NCBI GenBank assembly: GCA_037954235.1
Contig: JBBMOA010000004.1
Coordinates: 6,897,001 to 6,961,000, forward strand
DNA length: 64,000 bases
Direction: 5' to 3'
Origin: Aulostomus chinensis
Taxonomy: Eukaryota; Chordata; Actinopteri; Syngnathiformes; Aulostomidae
Positions 59,158 through 64,000 of this stretch are shown piece by piece (within the stretch, counting starts at the first letter, position 1; each line of letters opens with the position of its first letter). Both the position numbers and the translations under genes were made by a program. A model generated the notes under the pieces. The model did no database searches, was not told the origin of the DNA, and saw only the letters and a list, made by a program, of their open reading frames with translations.

Positions 59158-62100
59158 GTCGTCTCATCTTAACTCAGCGTGACGCAGGGACGTCCGGCCT
59201 CGTCACGGCTGACCAATCACTGCCGTGACGTCAGCCGCTCCTTTGGGGGAAACGTATTTTGGGGAGGGTTTAAGTTCATTTTCACGGCAAAGAGTGACGT
59301 TGCACTCGGAGGCCATTACTCAGTTTAATCCGGAATGTTATAGCGTGACCTGAGGAAGGAGCAGCGGCGCCGTGGCAACCAGGAGCCACAGCGCCATCCT
59401 TCTGCTCCACGTCCGTTTGCTGTCATTTAGATTTTTCCTGTCTACAAAACACACAGAACTGAAACTGTGACCCAAAACCTCCACACAGAGGCCTCAGCTG
59501 AACCGGTGCCAGCGAGGTCCAAATGTTGTGACTCAGTCGTGGAGCAAAGCTCAGTGCGGTCGCTCCTCCTCCGTCTTCATCCAGGCACGCGGGACGGCGG
59601 GGCCTCTTGAATGAAACTTTAGAATGGCTAAAATTCCAGAATCGTTCAAACACCTGTTTGTGATGCCCAAGTGCCCTTGACCTTTAACCTTTGAGTGTTA
59701 GAGCCCAAGTGGGTGTTGAGGGATTCCTTCATCACGTGGAGATGCAGCTGAATTGGAACTTGAAGGTCCAGACTGAGAGTTGGAGGCTCCAGGTGAGCGC
59801 CATGTGACTGCACCTCGTTTCTAATGATCACATCAGACAGGATCAATCAGCTTTGCCCAAAGACGCGGAGGGGACGAGGAGCCGCGCGGGCCTCTGGGGC
59901 CTCACGCCATCATCCACACTTAAGAACCTCAGTCTTAGTTTTCACTGTCACAGCAAGACCCTCCACGCGAGGACTCAGGACCAGGACCAGTGGGCCTTGG
60001 TCTTCATGAGTCGTACCGTTCACCAACACAGCATTTTTACAGAGTGGTGATGAACTTTGAAATATTTGTTATCACGGTTCCAACTAAAACGGAGGTTGAA
60101 CAAGTTCATAAAAGGAACGCTGCACCAAAGACGTCGGAGAAGCTGAGGACAGGAACCTCACGTTCCACCTCATGGAGAACACGAGTCACGACACCGGTGC
60201 ACCAGCAGCAGCTCGACGTGCTGGTGGACCTGATCAGTCAGCAGCTTCACTCCAGCACTGCTGGGTCCTGGCAGAGGTGGAGAAACAACCAGACCGGCAC
60301 AAGCAAGCGTTTGTTATCAATGTGGTCAACCAGACACTTTTAATTTCACTTGTTTTTAACAATGTTCGTAGATTCTGATCGCTGTCAAATGATTGAAGTA
60401 CACCACAAGAGGCCTGGAGCCCTGCTGAACTGAGCCCTGCTGAACTCAGACCTGCCCTCTTCCTAACCCTGCAGCTCAGTTAAAATTAAATTTAACTTAA
60501 AAAGAACAAAAATGATGAACTAAAACAAAATACAGCGTCACTCTAACCAGATGCCACTCCTGCCCTGTGAGTAAGTGCTTGGTGGAGAGAGAGAAAAACA
60601 AAGGAACAGACAACAATAGTAATCTCAAAATTGCGTGTAAAGTTACTTTAAATGTAGATAATATTTGAATATAGGTAGATAACGTTTGGTTGATTTAAGG
60701 GGGATAGCAGTAAGAACTGAAAGGTCAATACAATCAGAAGGTCTTAGCTCACTAGCTAGGTCAACAGAGAACCCGTTATACATGCACTAGAAAGTAAAAA
60801 AAAAATCAGATTTAAAAATCAGAAACCTCAAATTGAGATTATATCCAAATTTGTGTCACCAAAACTACACCAATGAGCCTCTAACGCTAAGACTGATTCT
60901 CTTTAAAATATGTTGAATTTCATTTTAAATAAAACGGCTAATTGACATTATTGCACCAGCAAAAGACAGTAATACTATCAGAGCTCTGTCCACTCCTCCT
61001 CCACACAATCACAAACCTGGTGATGCACGACAAGAGATGCGTCTTTAACAGCAACCGAACCAACAGAAAACGAAGTCGTGGAGAAACCCTAGATGTGAGA
61101 GAACAGACACGGCCGGCCAGCAGGGCCGCCGCACGACACCAACATTGTGCTATCATGTACAGGAAATGGCTGCATAAGTGCTTTCTGAAGCCTGGAGAGA
61201 GAAATGCTTTCCAGAAAAAGGTATTTATTGTTGAGGCATCGTTAAAAGTTTTGCCTGTGCTATCCGTTCAGGGGAGACATTGTAAAATCCCTAACATTTG
61301 GGCTCCGACAGCTTTCAACAAGTAGGAAGGAAATCTTTCAGGACATAAAAAAATAAGGATGACGATGTTAACCCTTGGATTCTGTCGTTTCAAAGATCAC
61401 TGCTACATTAAAACTGCACGCAATTATGTGCAACATCGGAAAAAAGGCGTTGAAGATGGTTCCTTTCCACTCCGTCCTGTCTGTTGGTTGTTTCTTGTAT
61501 ATATATATTTTATACATGTTCCGCCGCCTCATTACTGGTATTGATTGGCAGTGTCTGGGTCCAATAACATGGCAGAGTGATTCAAACACCGTCGTTGCAC
61601 TGAGGTTATTTGAAGGGAGTCACTCTGGAGGAGGCTGACAGTCCGCGGCATCATGGCCGCCCGCTTCCACTCAGACTGGCCCATTGACGGACACTTCCTG
61701 TGGCGCTGGCGTTTCCTCTCTGTTAGGATGACAAACACACAACCTTAGAGGCGGAGCCACAGCTGCAGCACATGAACACAGCTGTGTTCCTAGGGGACAG
61801 CTGAAAACTGCCAGCTCCACGCCGCCATTCGATCTGGACGGTGGACTGGAAATTACAACTGTTGGTTTCATGTTCTTAGACGCATTCCATGATTCCCTCT
61901 CTTAGGTGAAAGAGGAGCTGCTCGTCGTTCCGTGGTCCCCAACAAGACCAGCAGGCTGCCCCAGGTCCTCACGGTGCACTGACAGCACCGTCTCACGGCA
62001 GCGACACCTGCAGACATCTGGATTCTTACACTTGCCATCCTGCCACTGAGCGATGGTGAAGCACATTTTGCTCAATTAATGGATTCATCACTCAGTCAAT

Positions 62101-62295
62101 CCGGACACCCAGAGGATAAATGACATCATAAATGACCTCACAGGCACCGAAGTCCCGGCAGTGTTTGTAGAAGACATGAAGGAGAGAAACATCTGGCATT
62201 TTCCGAAAGATTATGACTTGCATTTATTGATAAAACACCAAGTGGATTTAATTTGAGTAGATAGGTTGGTTGAGCCCAACTCGGGCGTGTGAGCA
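59158..62295. other. Gene-free DNA downstream of cdnf
   Basis: No exon of a family I recognise. Open frames at 60,942-61,325 and 59,990-60,343 have no motif or splice support. AT-rich at 60,480-60,960. Confidence 0.5.
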
Positions 62296-62301
62296 CTTAC
62301 T

Positions 62302-62440
62302 TCCTGTCAGTCGTCGTGGAGGCGGGTGACTCCTCAGAAGGCTGCCGCTCTGATGCTTTTGGAGAGTCTGACAGAGAGAGTTTCTCCAGAGACACTGGAC
62401 TCTCCTCACTGCTGGACCAACACAGACGCTGACCGTTAAC
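62302..62440 (-). other. Possible exon of an unidentified gene
   Basis: The minus-strand frame reads SSEESPVSLEKLSLSDSPKA, then SERQPSEESPASTTTDRK, a Ser/Glu/Pro-rich sequence resembling a disordered, phosphorylated protein region. A possible acceptor (TTGGTCCAG) precedes it and a donor GTAAGT follows. No partner exon was found, so support is weak. Confidence 0.2.
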
Positions 62441-62979
62441 CCTCATTCCACACCCGGACATAAGAACCTGTAAGTAGGTGGCGCTAGGATAACCACCTGC
62501 TTGCCATGTTGTCATGGTAACCCAGCTCAACATCAGAGGATGTGTATTAATGCAAACCGTACTGTTTCCGTACTGTAAGTGGAAGGATGTGAGTCATACC
62601 TGACAGTCAGTAGGTGGCGCTATGACCAAGGGTCAGTACTGGCACACAGACATCAGACTAAACATCCTTCCAACATTCAAATGAACGACAGAGGCTGAGC
62701 GACAGATTTGGTCTGAACGTGTTAACGCAGCCTGGAAAAGGCAGAGGAGTCTCACCTCCCAGGTAGGAGCGTGAAGAAGTCAGGATACAGAGGAGTGATC
62801 AACAACCGAGTCGCCACTCACTGAAACCAACCTCAGTGAGTCCGTTTACCTCACCGACAGCTACGGGGTCAAATCACTGGGCGATCATCATTCCACTCAC
62901 CTCCAAAACGCTTCCTCTAAAACTAAAGTCTGTGCTGCCCAGAAGTCAAAACCACGTCTGAGCTCTCAGAACTTCCAAC

Positions 62980-63860
62980 TCCTGGTGAGAGTTCTAACAT
63001 CTCAGAGGTCAGAGCTTTCCCACGTGTTTACCACCCCTGCCCATGTGGTGACAAACAAGGAAATTCCTTTCCGTTCGTCATTTTGACATTTCAGCAGCTT
63101 GCAAGATGCCTTGACTGCTAACAGGCTGAGATTTGAGAGGCTGATGCAGCCTTGAGCTGCTCGCATCAAGCAGAGCGGAGAAGCAACCACGCCGTTTCCC
63201 TCCCTCATCAGAAACGCTCCGGTGTTTCTCCCAGATGTTACTGCAGCAGACCCCCCCGGCACATGAACAGCCATCAAGTGTGTATTTGTTATCTGGTTTT
63301 CTAAGTTTTCAGGTCGCTCAGCAGGAAGGATGCCGTCCACCATGGCTCTGCCGACCCACAGGGTCCACATCTGACACAGTTTCACCCTAACGTGAGCAGG
63401 TTTTCCATTTCTAAAATCTTGCATGATCACATCTAAAAATTGAAGGAGCCTCAATTTGCCTACATGGACGCAGACACACCTGCACCAGCAGGTTAACCTG
63501 CATGACACGTCACACCCCTGCACACCTGAGAGGTGCAGTGACGCTAAAACCCTCGGATGGACTGAGCCTCTACAACCCAGTAAAGAGTCGGCCAAGGCTG
63601 TGAACATGGGGCGTCAAGGTGGACTCGGTATCAGCACGAACTCTGAAAGGTGCTTTGAAAAGTGGCCGTCGACCATCACAATTACGCTCGCGTACCGAGG
63701 GAAACGCTGGTCTGCAACCCTGCTCAATTTATATTTACCCTCTGAACACGAGCGCAAGTTTCTGCAGAGATCCACTGCCCGAGATATACTTGACATAGAG
63801 GCGAATGAATCCAGTAATTTAAAATCCCAGTTCAGTCTATAATTACCTCAATGTGGGACT
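62980..63860. other. Stop-poor, repeat-free block near the window end
   Basis: The minus strand is open for 201 codons (63,607-63,002) and the plus strand for 128 codons (63,456-63,842), but neither shows a recognisable domain or codon pattern. The sequence is free of simple repeats and could be a conserved non-coding element or an untranslated exon. Confidence 0.25.
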
Positions 63861-63878
63861 TGTTTCAAACACAGATAT

Positions 63879-63880
63879 TT

Positions 63881-63924
<44 letters not shown>
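63879..63924. repeat. (CA)n microsatellite
   Basis: About 23 CA units near the right edge. Confidence 0.95.
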
Positions 63925-63926
<2 letters not shown>

Positions 63927-64000
63927 GCTTTTTGTATTTGAGTATAGTGGACGTCAACATTGTGTCACTGAGTGCCTGATAGAGGGGCTGTCTGATCGCG

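Noticed and set aside
63002..63607. 201-codon minus-strand open frame as a gene
   Set aside because: No recognisable domain, no splice support, and the opposite strand is also stop-poor; kept only as a low-confidence note.

Overview
The window is vertebrate genomic DNA and almost certainly from a ray-finned (teleost) fish. Six multi-exon genes with GT-AG introns encode vertebrate proteins, CA/TG microsatellites are frequent, and the mobile elements (a tRNA-derived SINE family, L1 and L2 LINE fragments, a hAT transposon) are of types common in fish. The prl2 gene, a second prolactin known from teleosts, points the same way. I infer a percomorph-like fish but cannot name the species.

Layout. 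375-24,924 (minus) is slc41a2, a magnesium transporter; nine coding exons are present and the last one lies beyond position 1. Its introns hold SINE copies, a 5'-truncated L1, minisatellites and AT-rich blocks that look like conserved non-coding DNA. 26,608-27,891 (plus) is nopchap1, divergent from slc41a2, as in human 12q23. 29,009-38,202 (minus) is a complete 15-exon rint1 (796 aa), convergent with nopchap1. A complete 826-bp hAT transposon with a perfect 8-bp target duplication sits 13 bp upstream of the rint1 start codon (38,224-39,049). 39-46.5 kb is gene-free and repeat-rich, with a SINE flanked by a 14-bp duplication and an L2 3' end. 46,605-48,894 (plus) is a complete 5-exon prl2 (229 aa) with a TATA box. 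50,910-56,577 (minus) is a complete 14-exon hspa14 (505 aa), and 56,992-58,210 (plus) is a complete 4-exon cdnf (171 aa). These two are head to head over a 414-bp shared promoter region, as in human 10p13. 58.2-64 kb holds no gene I can name; it contains one GC-rich segment open in several frames and one stop-poor minus-strand stretch.

The genes are not an operon or a single pathway. They combine two ancient divergent pairs (slc41a2/nopchap1 and hspa14/cdnf) with rint1 and prl2. Exon coordinates were fixed by matching remembered family sequences to open frames and by requiring GT-AG borders with consistent phase through each gene. For all five genes whose coding region lies wholly in the window, the summed coding length is a multiple of three and ends at a stop.

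The most unusual features are the hAT insertion in the rint1 5' region and the repeated placement of TG microsatellites or minisatellites directly against splice sites of rint1, hspa14, cdnf and slc41a2. I found no CRISPR array, rRNA, genuine tRNA gene, or clear new biochemical system.
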